Of a DNA stretch of 64,000 bases, positions 17,619 to 25,794 are shown piece after piece. Within the stretch, counting starts at the first letter, position 1. Each line of letters starts with the position of its first letter. The notes under the pieces were generated by a model. That model was not told where the DNA came from. It saw nothing but the letters and a program-made list of their open reading frames with translations, and ran no database searches. The position numbers and the translations under genes are program-made. Source of the stretch: Ruminococcaceae bacterium UBA6413 (lineage in GTDB: Bacteria > Bacillota > Clostridia > Oscillospirales > Ruminococcaceae); contig DJPL01000012.1 of assembly GCA_002437415.1 (NCBI GenBank), forward strand, positions 256 to 64,255, read 5' to 3'.

Positions 17619-17716
17619 CTGTTGAAGAAGCGCTCAAGGCTTAATCACGCTATCCGAGCAATAACTTAACTCAATATACGAATCAGGCGGTCGCTGTAAC
17701 AGCGACCGCCTTTTTG
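17619..17716. repeat. Right flanking repeat (attR-like)
   Basis: A copy of 13967-14065. It encodes the last eight residues and stop of the GGGtGRT protein without the rest of the gene, followed by the spacer and the terminator hairpin at 17686-17710. Confidence 0.75.
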
Positions 17717-17808
17717 TAGTATTCAACGTTTAAATTATGCATCGATGTTAAAATCTTTGCCCGGTTTTTGCGTACCGGAGAATGCGGCGGTTGCGTGTGG
17801 TTGCTTTG

Positions 17809-17986
17809 TATGTTATAATAACCTCAGACATAAAATCCGCCGATAGCGGATTTTGCCGTGCAAAAAGCACGGCTTGCGGCGTACCGCAAGTCTGAGAACA
17901 TTTTACCGTCAAATCCTTTTGTTTGTAGACAAAAGCACGGCGTACCGCCGTGTCGGCTGGCGCCGATTTGATTTGCGGTATAATAA
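17809..17986 (+). repeat. TATAAT-bounded structured repeat, full copy R1
   Basis: Begins with the extended -10 form TGTTATAATAACC. An outer helix CTCAGA (17823-17828) / TCTGAG (17891-17896) encloses three hairpins, with loops at 17834-17838, about 17855-17860 and 17880-17883. Then come CTTTTGT / ACAAAAG, ACGGCG / CGCCGT and TCGGC / GCCGA (17953-17966). It ends at TATAAT 17979-17984, which probably serves the AraC gene (start 18015). About 70% of the positions match the copy at 21.8 kb, and the helices are kept. The rest of 17717-18014 holds nothing else I can name. Confidence 0.75.
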
Positions 17987-18014
17987 TAAATAAAAACACT
18001 TCGGGGGTGAGAAA

Positions 18015-18836
18015 ATGCACAGTGCCGTATATCCTGTTTTAGGCAACGAAACCCATCTTCCTTTCTATCTGTCGGGAATTGGCAGGACAGAGCCGGAGTT
18101 TCATGTAAAGCGCGACAAAGGGCTTACCTCGCACCAGTTTCTGTTTACCGCAAAGGGGAGCGGTGTGCTTGAAGTAGGGGAGAAAAGATATGCGCTTGAA
18201 AAGAACTCTCTGCTGTACCTTCCGCCCGCACTGCCGCATGAATATTATCCCGCGCACGAGGACTGGACTACCTGCTGGATGGTGTTCAGAGGAGATAAGC
18301 TGTCAGACATTATGAGAAATATGGGCTTTGACGGTGAGATGGTTGCCGCAGGCACGGATATTTCCGCATTTCAGAAAATATTTGAGCGGATTTTATCGCT
18401 TGCGTCCGATAATCTCCACAACAGCGAGAAATGCTCACTGCTCATATACAATGCCGTGCTGACGGCCAAGGATATTTTTGACGGAAGAAGCACGGACGGC
18501 AGTACCGGAAGCGCTATAGTAGACGAAGCGGTGCGGTACATAAACGAGCATTTAAGCCTTGATATAACACTCGGCGAGCTTGCGGATCTTTCAGGCGTAT
18601 CACCGCAGTACTTCGGACGGGTTTTCAGACAGCGCCTTGATATGCGCCCGATGGAATATGTAGCCCGCGTCAAGGTTTCAAAAGCAAAGACTATGCTTCT
18701 TGACTCGGATATCCCCGTTGCGGAGCTTTCACAAAGATTGGGATACGCCAGCCCGACCTATTTCGGCATAGTGTTCAGAAAGTATGAGGGAATATCACCG
18801 TCAGAGTTCAGAAAGAACAGAGGTAATATAATTTAA
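18015..18836 (+). CDS. AraC-family transcriptional regulator
   Basis: 273 residues. The N-terminal cupin-like ligand domain (about 1-165) has the run LLYLPPALPHEYYP typical of sugar-sensing AraC proteins. The C-terminal double helix-turn-helix (about 172-268) is clear: LADLSGVSPQYFGRVFRQ then VAELSQRLGYASPTYFGIVFRK ending GISPSEFRK. The ribosome site GGGGGTGAG precedes ATG 18015. The next gene on the same strand, 136 bp away, is a GH59 glycosidase with its own promoter, so this regulator most likely senses a glycan and activates it. That link is inference from order. Confidence 0.9.
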   Translation: MHSAVYPVLGNETHLPFYLSGIGRTEPEFHVKRDKGLTSHQFLFTAKGSGVLEVGEKRYALEKNSLLYLPPALPHEYYPAHEDWTTCWMVFRGDKLSDIMRNMGFDGEMVAAGTDISAFQKIFERILSLASDNLHNSEKCSLLIYNAVLTAKDIFDGRSTDGSTGSAIVDEAVRYINEHLSLDITLGELADLSGVSPQYFGRVFRQRLDMRPMEYVARVKVSKAKTMLLDSDIPVAELSQRLGYASPTYFGIVFRKYEGISPSEFRKNRGNII

Positions 18837-18906
18837 GGCAATTCGGCTAAATGCTGTTTGATGTTGATTTTAGTTTCAAAAAGTTAGAATTGTCACTAAT
18901 TTAAGA

Positions 18907-18936
18907 TTGACTTCAAGCCCCTTTCCGATATATATT
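18907..18936 (+). promoter_or_regulatory. Promoter of the GH59 gene
   Basis: TTGACT at 18907-18912 and TATATT at 18931-18936, spacer 18 bp. The start point would fall near 18943, inside the loop of the hairpin listed next. Confidence 0.5.
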
Positions 18937-18965
18937 ATTATTGTAATTTTAATATCGGAGAGGGG
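18918..18965 (+). promoter_or_regulatory. 14-bp hairpin covering the GH59 ribosome site
   Basis: CCCCTTTCCGATAT (18918-18931) pairs with ATATCGGAGAGGGG (18952-18965), with one wobble pair and a 20-nt loop. The right arm contains the ribosome site just before ATG 18973. As DNA it is also an inverted repeat over the promoter. Confidence 0.6.
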
Positions 18966-18972
18966 TGCATTT

Positions 18973-21699
18973 ATGAGCATTTTTAAACGAATTTCCGCAC
19001 TTGTTGTCAGTGCGGCGATGATGTGCGTAGGCACGAATGCGGTATACGCAGAAAATAACGGCGGAGGGGATACGGTGAATATCAGAATTGACGGAAGCAC
19101 GGCAAAAACAAACGAAAACTTCCTTTACCGCGGTCAGGGTATGATAAGCTGTAACGGCTCTTCAAGACTGCTTATAGATTACAAGGAGAAAAGTCCCGAA
19201 AGCTATAACCGGATACTTGAATATATGTACGGCAGGAACGGACTGAAATTTACCCATTTCAAGGTCGAGATGGGCTCTGATGTCAATACTTCATCGGGCA
19301 CCGAGCCTACGACTATGAGATATGAGGACGAAAAGGCGGATGTTACAAGAGGCGCGGGTTTTCAGCTTGCGGCTGATATCAAGAAGATAAACCCCGATGT
19401 AACGCTTGATATGCTGTGGTGGAGCGAACCGCGCTGGGTCACCGATTCCGATGATGTGTACGCGGCAAGATACAAGTGGTATAAGCAGACGCTTGACGCG
19501 GCATACGAAACATACGGTCTTGTGTTCGATTATGTAAGCGCAAATAAGAACGAGCGCGCAGTCGATAACAAATGGATAATCTATCTTTCAAAGGCTCTCA
19601 AAAGCGAAAAGGATTGTCCTTACGACTGTTCAAAAATCAAGATAGTTGCCGCAGATGAGAATGCAACATGGAACATAGCGCGCGATATGCTGGACAACGA
19701 GGAACTGCGCGATGCGGTTGACGTTATCGGTTCTCACTATACAAGCCACGCCGATGATAACGCCAAAAAGCTTGCGGAGGAATACGGCAAGGAATTATGG
19801 TTCTCCGAGGGAAGCTCACCCATGACCTACGCACAGTCGGTATGCCGCTATGACGAGGGCAACTCCGGACTTACAGGTCTTAACGGCGTATTTGATATCG
19901 CTAACCGTATGATCACAATGGTAAGCGGCGGATATATGACGCTGTACGAATATCAGCCTGCGGTTGCGGGATATTATGACGGCGTTACCTACTGCCAGAA
20001 ACAGCTTATAAACGCAAGCTCTCCGTGGAACGGATACTATACGCTTGACAGCGGATATTATATGAACCTGCACTTCTCGCAGTTCATCGACAAGGGTTGG
20101 AGCTACATATATGATGCCTGCTACGGTGACGCAAAGGTCGGCGGTGACGGTCACGCACTGGTTGACGCAAAGTACAGCTATATCACCGCTTGCAGTAATG
20201 ACGGCGACTACAGCACGGTAATTACAAATACGACCTCAGAGCCTATCACATATAACTTTGAGGTAACAAATCTCGCAAAGGCAAATAATGAAGTATACGT
20301 CTGGGAAACAAGAGGTCCTGATGAGGGTCAGGAGTACAACGCAAATTACTTTAAGAAGATTGCGACAGTTACACCCGAAAACGGCAAGTACTCGGTTACG
20401 ATAAAGCCGTACTCGATGATAACCGTATCTACATTGAATATATCCAAGCCCGAATTTGACGTGCCGCAGGAAAGCGACAACACGTTACTCTCACTGCCGT
20501 ACACAGATGATTTCGGCTATTCCGATGAGTTCCTTGCCACAAGAGGAAATGCTCCGCTTTATACTACCGATGAGGGCGGCGCATTTGAGGTTGCCGACAA
20601 GGACGGCGAAAAGGTGCTTATGCAGAAGATAACCGCCGACATCAAAGCCGATGAGTGGGGCGGAACACCTAACCCGACTACTAACTTCGGTGACGACCGC
20701 TGGTACAACTATAGCGTAAGTGCCGACATACATACAGACGGCGAGGGAAGCTATGCGGGTGTCGGACTGAGATACAGCCTTGCCGACAGCGGCAAGAGTG
20801 GCTACAGCGTAACGCTCAACGAAAGCGGCACATGGATTTTGTTCGGCGACAAGCGTAAGATAGATACCGGTGAGATAAGCGGCTTTGACGCAACAAAGTG
20901 GCACAATATAAAGATCTCGGCACTGTACAATGACATAACGGTGTATGTAGATGACAGCAAGATAGTAGAGTTCAAGGCTGAAAACGCAGGCTACGGCTCG
21001 GGAAGAGCGGCACTGTACAGTTCGTACAACAATTGCCTGTTTGACAATGTAAAGGTTGAAGCTACCGATACGGTTCAGCCCTATGTGAATAAGTACGACA
21101 ACCTCGACACGATATTCACATACAGTGCGGACGGCTGGGAGCACAGCACCATGGACAGCTTCAAGAACTACAGACGTACAATTTCGCACGGAACAGAGGG
21201 CGCTTCCCTGACCATGGATTTTGAGGGCACGGGAATAGTCCTCACAGGTATGCAGAGCGGAGCGGGCACTATCAACGTATCCGTTGACGGTAAAAGTGCG
21301 GCTGACGGCTATGAGCTGTCAAAGACCGCAAACAGACAGGCATTTATCGTGATAAACGGACTGGAGCAGTGCAAGCACAAGCTTGAGCTTACAGTAACAA
21401 GCGGCAAGTGCTCCGTAGACGCGGCACAGGTGCTTTATGATTATGAAGCGGTAAAGCCGACAGTAGACGAAGCTGTTTCATCGGCAGAAGAAGTAGGCTC
21501 TTCCGCAGAAGAAAGCTCAGTGCCTACAGAAAGCAGTACTTCCGATAATAGCTCAACATCTGGCAACGCAACAAGCACAAGCACGGATAACGGTGAAAAT
21601 TCGTTCCCTGTTATCCCTGTAGCAGTCGGAGCGGCAGTAGCGGCTGTAGCTGTAGGTGTCGGCGTTGCAATAGCAAAAGCGAAAAATAAGAAAAACTGA
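18973..21699 (+). CDS. Secreted GH59 (galactocerebrosidase-like) glycosidase with C-terminal anchor
   Basis: 908 residues from ATG 18973. Signal peptide about 1-27. The GH59 catalytic domain spans about 35-490: FLYRGQGMISCNGSSRLLIDY, LKFTHFKVEMGSD, and glutamates in ANKNERAVDN (E194, acid/base candidate) and ELWFSEGSSP (E279, nucleophile candidate), matching the two active-site positions of the family. A lectin-like beta-sandwich (about 500-690) and a second carbohydrate-binding-like domain (about 700-840) follow. After a Ser-rich linker a hydrophobic segment and a KAKNKKN tail anchor it to the membrane. Family members release beta-galactose; the exact substrate is not readable. Probably controlled by the AraC gene in front. 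Confidence 0.85.
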   Translation: MSIFKRISALVVSAAMMCVGTNAVYAENNGGGDTVNIRIDGSTAKTNENFLYRGQGMISCNGSSRLLIDYKEKSPESYNRILEYMYGRNGLKFTHFKVEMGSDVNTSSGTEPTTMRYEDEKADVTRGAGFQLAADIKKINPDVTLDMLWWSEPRWVTDSDDVYAARYKWYKQTLDAAYETYGLVFDYVSANKNERAVDNKWIIYLSKALKSEKDCPYDCSKIKIVAADENATWNIARDMLDNEELRDAVDVIGSHYTSHADDNAKKLAEEYGKELWFSEGSSPMTYAQSVCRYDEGNSGLTGLNGVFDIANRMITMVSGGYMTLYEYQPAVAGYYDGVTYCQKQLINASSPWNGYYTLDSGYYMNLHFSQFIDKGWSYIYDACYGDAKVGGDGHALVDAKYSYITACSNDGDYSTVITNTTSEPITYNFEVTNLAKANNEVYVWETRGPDEGQEYNANYFKKIATVTPENGKYSVTIKPYSMITVSTLNISKPEFDVPQESDNTLLSLPYTDDFGYSDEFLATRGNAPLYTTDEGGAFEVADKDGEKVLMQKITADIKADEWGGTPNPTTNFGDDRWYNYSVSADIHTDGEGSYAGVGLRYSLADSGKSGYSVTLNESGTWILFGDKRKIDTGEISGFDATKWHNIKISALYNDITVYVDDSKIVEFKAENAGYGSGRAALYSSYNNCLFDNVKVEATDTVQPYVNKYDNLDTIFTYSADGWEHSTMDSFKNYRRTISHGTEGASLTMDFEGTGIVLTGMQSGAGTINVSVDGKSAADGYELSKTANRQAFIVINGLEQCKHKLELTVTSGKCSVDAAQVLYDYEAVKPTVDEAVSSAEEVGSSAEESSVPTESSTSDNSSTSGNATSTSTDNGENSFPVIPVAVGAAVAAVAVGVGVAIAKAKNKKN

Positions 21700-21722
21700 T
21701 ATCTCCAAATTATTCTGTTGCA

Positions 21723-21748
21723 GATCCTCCGCGTTTTTGCGGGGGATC
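21723..21748 (+). terminator. Terminator of the GH59 gene
   Basis: GATCCTCCGC / GCGGGGGATC stem with one wobble pair and a GTTTTT loop, followed by TTGCTGTTT. Confidence 0.7.
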
Positions 21749-21781
21749 TTGCTGTTTAGTCGGCTCTTTGCACTTGACACA

Positions 21782-21958
21782 TATGTTATAATAACCTCAG
21801 ACATAAAATCCGCCGATAGCGGATTTTGCCGTGCAAAAGCACGGCTTGCGGCGCACCGCTTGTCTGAGAACATTTTAACATAAAAACTTTTGCTCAAAAA
21901 GGCAAAAGACGGCGTACCGCCGTGTCGGTTGACACCGACTTTTTTTATGTTATAATAA
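21782..21958 (+). repeat. TATAAT-bounded structured repeat, full copy R2, with terminator-promoter end
   Basis: Bounded by a perfect 13-bp direct repeat TATGTTATAATAA at 21782-21794 and 21946-21958. An outer helix CTCAGACA (21796-21803) / TGTCTGAG (21861-21868) encloses three hairpins (21805-21827, 21828-21845, 21848-21859). Then come CTTTTGC / GCAAAAG (21887-21908), ACGGCG / CGCCGT (21909-21923) and GTCGGT-TGAC-ACCGAC (21924-21939) with seven T. The last hairpin is a terminator, yet TTGACA at 21929-21934 lies in its loop and right arm, and TATAAT follows at 21951-21956 (16-bp spacer) as the likely iorA promoter. With the first extended -10 box it could also make its own ~150-nt RNA. Confidence 0.8.
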
Positions 21959-21995
21959 TATTGTATATACCAATCCGGAAAGGAAAAAATTTCAT

Positions 21996-23792
21996 ATGCA
22001 GGAATATGTAATGGGAAACGGTGCTATCGCACTGGGAGCGCTTGCGGCAGGAGTAAACCTTGTTGCGGGATATCCCGGAACACCGTCTTCCGAAATACTC
22101 GAAACTATCTCTAAATACCCGCATGACGGAGTACATATAGAGTGGTCGGTAAACGAAAAAGCGGCAATGGAAGTAGCGACTGCCGCGGCATACAGCGGTG
22201 CAAGAGCTATGGTGACTATGAAGCAGGTCGGACTTAATGTTGCGGCTGACCCGCTGATGTCGCTTGCCTATGTCGGCGTAAAGGGCGGAATGGTGATAGT
22301 ATCCGCCGATGATCCCGGTCCTATCTCGTCACAGACAGAGCAGGATACGAGGAGATTTGCGGACTTCTGCCGCATACCGGTGTTTGATCCCTCTTCACCC
22401 GAAGAAGCATTCACCATGATAAAGGACGCGTTTGAGTATTCCGAAAAGTACAAAACGCCCGTCCTGTTCAGACCGACAACGCGCGTCTGTCATGCGTATG
22501 CGTCTGTTGAAACGCCCGAATATGCAGGTCCTAAGGAATATGAGGGCTTTGTAAAGGACTCTAAGAAGTGGGTTATCTTTCCCAGACTGTCATTTGCAAA
22601 CCACGCAATGATAGAAAAGCGCAACATTGAGATCGGCAAGGACTTTTCAGGCTACCGCGGCAATACGGTCGAGGGCGGAAATTCCAAAAAAGCTGTCATC
22701 ACATCCGGTATCAGCTATGCTTATACTAAGGAATATCTTAAAAGTTACCCCGATATAAAGCTTATCAAGCTTGCTACCGCCTATCCGTTCCCCGAAGAGC
22801 TTGTTCTCTCGGCAATTGACGGAGTTGACGAGGTGCTCTGTATAGAAGAACTCAGCCCGTTTATAGAAGAGCAGATGCTGAAGCTTGCAGGTAAGCACCA
22901 CTTACAGCTCAAGGTTTCGGGAAAGCTTGACGGAAGGGTTCAGCCGAGCGGAGAGCTGAGCGCCGACAAGGCGGCGGTTATTCTGAGCGACTTCCTAGGT
23001 ACTCCGTGTGCAAAGAGCGGCTATGATCTGTCAGACGCTCCCGCACTGCCGATACGTCCGCCTGTGCTTTGTGCAGGCTGTCCCCACCGTGCATCGTTCT
23101 ATGCGGTAAAGCAGGCGATGAAGGGCAGAAAGGCGTATTTCTGCGGCGATATCGGCTGTTATACACTCGGAAACGCAATGCCGCTCGATATGGTCGACAC
23201 CTGTCTTTGTATGGGCGCGGGCATTACTATGGCGCAGGGCTTCCACTGGACGGATAATGACGGCGTGTGCTTCGGCTTTGTCGGTGACTCGACATTCTTC
23301 GCGTCGGGTATGACAGGCGTTGTAAATGCGGTTTACAATAACGCGGATATGGTGCTGTGCGTACTGGATAATTCGACAACGGCTATGACAGGTCATCAGC
23401 CCCACCCCGGAATTGGCAGAAACCTTATGGGTCAGTTTGTCGATAAGGTCGACATTGCAAAGGTGCTTGAGGGTATCGGCGTGAAAAAGGTAGTGACTGT
23501 AAACCCGCTCGACCTTGACGCGTCGGTAAAGGCGGTACAGGAATGCGCCGATATCCCCGGTGTAAAGGCGGTTATATTCAAATCGCCCTGTATCGCGATA
23601 TCAAAGCCTACCGCTAAATGCAGTATTTCTGACAAGTGCGTACAGTGTAAAAAGTGTATCCGTGAAATAGGCTGTCCCGCGCTGATTATTTCAGACGGCA
23701 AGGTAACTATCGACAGCGGACTTTGCACAGGCTGCGGACTTTGCAGTCAGGTATGCCCCGTAAACGCTATAGGAGGTGGAGCAGATGAATAA
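21996..23792 (+). CDS. iorA: Indolepyruvate:ferredoxin oxidoreductase, alpha subunit
   Basis: 598 residues, full length. N-terminal pyruvate-binding domain (about 1-200; GYPGTPSSEILETI), middle domain, and TPP-binding domain (about 345-530) with CAGCPHRASFYAVK, GDIGCYTLG, and GDSTFFASGMTG followed by NAVYNNADMVL. The C-terminus has two 4Fe-4S motifs, CVQCKKC...C and CTGCGLCSQVCP. The enzyme decarboxylates aryl pyruvates from aromatic amino acids to aryl-acetyl-CoA and reduces ferredoxin. Its 3' end overlaps iorB by 8 bp. The promoter lies in the structured repeat just upstream. GGAAAGG precedes ATG 21996. Confidence 0.95.
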   Translation: MQEYVMGNGAIALGALAAGVNLVAGYPGTPSSEILETISKYPHDGVHIEWSVNEKAAMEVATAAAYSGARAMVTMKQVGLNVAADPLMSLAYVGVKGGMVIVSADDPGPISSQTEQDTRRFADFCRIPVFDPSSPEEAFTMIKDAFEYSEKYKTPVLFRPTTRVCHAYASVETPEYAGPKEYEGFVKDSKKWVIFPRLSFANHAMIEKRNIEIGKDFSGYRGNTVEGGNSKKAVITSGISYAYTKEYLKSYPDIKLIKLATAYPFPEELVLSAIDGVDEVLCIEELSPFIEEQMLKLAGKHHLQLKVSGKLDGRVQPSGELSADKAAVILSDFLGTPCAKSGYDLSDAPALPIRPPVLCAGCPHRASFYAVKQAMKGRKAYFCGDIGCYTLGNAMPLDMVDTCLCMGAGITMAQGFHWTDNDGVCFGFVGDSTFFASGMTGVVNAVYNNADMVLCVLDNSTTAMTGHQPHPGIGRNLMGQFVDKVDIAKVLEGIGVKKVVTVNPLDLDASVKAVQECADIPGVKAVIFKSPCIAISKPTAKCSISDKCVQCKKCIREIGCPALIISDGKVTIDSGLCTGCGLCSQVCPVNAIGGGADE

Positions 23793-24375
23793 GAATATAC
23801 TTATCTGCGGTGTCGGCGGACAGGGAACAGTCCTCGCATCGAAAATTATAGCGGCATCTGCTATGGACGAGGGCAGTGCGGTGCATTCTGCGGAAACTAT
23901 AGGTATGGCACAGCGCGGCGGCTCTGTTACAAGCCATGTAAGGATAGGCGAGGCTTATTCTCCGCTTATCCCGGGCGGCACAGCGGATATGATACTTGCG
24001 TTTGAGCCTGCGGAAGCAGTCCGTAATCTTTCGTATCTTAAAAACGACGGCATAGTAATAGTAAACAGCGTGCCTGTAAAGCCTGTTACCGAGTCGCTTA
24101 TGAATACAGGCTATGACGGTGCTGAGATGGTGGCATATCTTAAGAATAAGTGCACTTGTGTTGTGATCGACGCAAAGAAGATATGCGAACCGTTCGGCTC
24201 ATCGCGATATTTCAATATAGCAATACTCGGTGTTGCGGCGGGAACAGGAAGGCTCGGCATAGCAAAGGAAACTATACTCGCCGAAATAGAAAAACGCGTA
24301 CCGCAGAAGTTCATCGAAACAAATAAAAAGGCATTCTTTGCAGGATATGAGGAGGGCAAAAAATATGAAGCTTAA
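23785..24375 (+). CDS. iorB: Indolepyruvate:ferredoxin oxidoreductase, beta subunit
   Basis: 196 residues from ATG 23785, 8 nt after AGGAGG. The gamma-domain fold is recognisable: ILICGVGGQGTVLASKII, then GMAQRGGSVTSHVRIG, typical of 2-oxoacid:acceptor oxidoreductase small subunits. It pairs with the alpha subunit encoded in front. It ends 11 bp inside the CoA-ligase gene, so the three genes form one tightly packed operon. Confidence 0.95.
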   Translation: MNKNILICGVGGQGTVLASKIIAASAMDEGSAVHSAETIGMAQRGGSVTSHVRIGEAYSPLIPGGTADMILAFEPAEAVRNLSYLKNDGIVIVNSVPVKPVTESLMNTGYDGAEMVAYLKNKCTCVVIDAKKICEPFGSSRYFNIAILGVAAGTGRLGIAKETILAEIEKRVPQKFIETNKKAFFAGYEEGKKYEA

Positions 24376-25606
24376 TGAAAAACAGTTGGCACAGGTTGAC
24401 GCACAGATAAAAAGGCTTATCAAGACCGACAGCTATTACGGAAAGATCTACAGAGAAGCGGGCATTGACGGCGTATCAAGCCAGGAGGATTTTGAGAAGC
24501 TCCCTTTCTCAAGCAAGGCGGATCTGAGATATGCATATCCTCTTGGAATACAGGCTGTACCCGATGAAGAGATAGTACGTATCCATTCATCGTCAGGTAC
24601 AACAGGCAAGCCCGTAATCATTCCCTACACAGCAAAGGACGTTGACGACTGGGCGATAATGTTTGCACGTTGCTATGAAACGGCGGGCGTAACGAATACG
24701 GATCGTATACAGATCACTCCCGGTTACGGCTTATGGACGGCAGGTATAGGCTTTCAGGCAGGCTGTGAAAAGCTCGGCGCAATGGCTATCCCGATGGGTC
24801 CGGGCAACACCGACAAACAGCTTCAGATGATGACAGATCTTAAATCTACAGTTCTTACCGCTACATCTTCATACGCACTTATGCTTGCAGAGGAGATAAA
24901 CAAGCGCGGTATCCGCGACAGGATACACCTTAAGAAAGGTATTTTCGGCTCTGAGCGTTGGAGCGAGAAGATGCGCGAATACATAAAGAACGGACTCGGC
25001 ATAGAGATATACGACATCTACGGACTGACCGAGATATACGGTCCGGGTATCGGTATCAGCTGTGAAGAGGACGCAGGTATGCACTACTGGGATGATTATA
25101 TCTACATTGAGATAATCGACCCCGTGACCGAAAAGCCCGTGCCCGACGGAGAAGAGGGCGAGATAGTTATCACCACTCTTGTAAAGGAAGGCGCACCGCT
25201 CCTGCGTTTCAGAACGCACGATATTTCACGCATTATACCCGGTGAATGCAAGTGCGGCAGACATTATCCCAGACTTGATACCGTTAAGGGACGCAGTGAC
25301 GATATGTTTAAGGTTCACGGCGTTAATATGTTCCCGAGCCAGGTTGAAGAGATACTCGGTATAGTTGACGGCGTATCAAGCGAATATAATATCAACATCG
25401 CACACGATGAGAGCATAAACCGCGATATTATCCTTGTAACGGTCGAGGCAGAGGGCAGAGTAAGCTTTGATAAGACAGGACAGACGATAAAGGAACTGTT
25501 CAAGTCAAGACTCAGCGTTACGCCTAAGGTAACGGTTGTTCCTGTCGGAACACTCCCGAGAACAGAGAAGAAAGCGAAACGTGTAATCGACCACAGAGAA
25601 GCGTAA
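24365..25606 (+). CDS. Phenylacetate/arylacetate-CoA ligase
   Basis: 413 residues from ATG 24365, with GAGGAGG upstream inside iorB. AMP-binding signature IHSSSGTTGKPVIIPYT (about 78-94), A5-like DIYGLTEIYGPG, and the C-terminal RSDDMFKVHGVNMFPSQVEEIL loop, as in PaaK-type ligases. After IorAB makes aryl-acetyl-CoA, this enzyme can run in reverse and yield ATP plus the arylacetate (indoleacetate, phenylacetate). That gives the operon an amino-acid fermentation role; the direction is inferred from context, since the gene sits directly with iorAB and no phenylacetate degradation genes are present. Confidence 0.9.
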   Translation: MKLNEKQLAQVDAQIKRLIKTDSYYGKIYREAGIDGVSSQEDFEKLPFSSKADLRYAYPLGIQAVPDEEIVRIHSSSGTTGKPVIIPYTAKDVDDWAIMFARCYETAGVTNTDRIQITPGYGLWTAGIGFQAGCEKLGAMAIPMGPGNTDKQLQMMTDLKSTVLTATSSYALMLAEEINKRGIRDRIHLKKGIFGSERWSEKMREYIKNGLGIEIYDIYGLTEIYGPGIGISCEEDAGMHYWDDYIYIEIIDPVTEKPVPDGEEGEIVITTLVKEGAPLLRFRTHDISRIIPGECKCGRHYPRLDTVKGRSDDMFKVHGVNMFPSQVEEILGIVDGVSSEYNINIAHDESINRDIILVTVEAEGRVSFDKTGQTIKELFKSRLSVTPKVTVVPVGTLPRTEKKAKRVIDHREA

Positions 25607-25623
25607 ATGATATGATATACGAA

Positions 25624-25653
25624 AACCTCCCGCCGGGAAAGCGGGAGGTTTTA
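25624..25653. terminator. Terminator of the ior operon
   Basis: AACCTCCCGC / GCGGGAGGTT, 10-bp perfect stem with a 7-nt loop, followed by TTAT. A-rich on the left side, so probably active in both directions. Confidence 0.85.
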
Positions 25654-25737
25654 TATTTAATTCAGTGCAGTATCAGCCATACACCGATCGAGTATTCGCC
25701 GAAAATAAACATAGCCGTTTTATCGAAAATTCCCGCA

Positions 25738-25774
25738 GAAAATCAAAATGCTCCCGCTAATAAAAGCAGGAGCA
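25738..25774 (-). terminator. Terminator of the small secreted protein gene
   Basis: TGCTCCCGC (25749-25757) and GCAGGAGCA (25766-25774) pair with one wobble. On the minus strand the hairpin is followed by a T-rich run (plus-strand AAAATCAAAA). Confidence 0.7.
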
Positions 25775-25794
25775 CTTTGTTTTATTTCAGCAAA

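Larger units (their letters stand above)
13967..17716. mobile_element. 3.65-kb integrated element at the 3' end of the GGGtGRT gene
   Basis: The segment 13967-14065 (last codons of the GGGtGRT gene, stop, spacer and terminator) recurs at 17619-17716 with about eight differences. The right copy still reads SVEEALKA-stop with a synonymous change, so a gene end was carried or left by integration. Between the copies lie an XRE regulator, an ImmA-type protease, DUF4417, a putative toxin and an acidic protein, with lower G+C and different codon use from the flanks. A tandem pair of 11-bp repeats near the right end looks like recombinase arm sites. No integrase gene remains, so the element is probably a non-autonomous or decayed integrative element. 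Confidence 0.75.

Noticed and set aside
21774..21792. TTGACA and TATAAT at the left end of repeat R2 as a classical promoter
   Set aside because: The spacer is only 7 bp; if a promoter is there it must rely on the extended -10 (TGTTATAAT).
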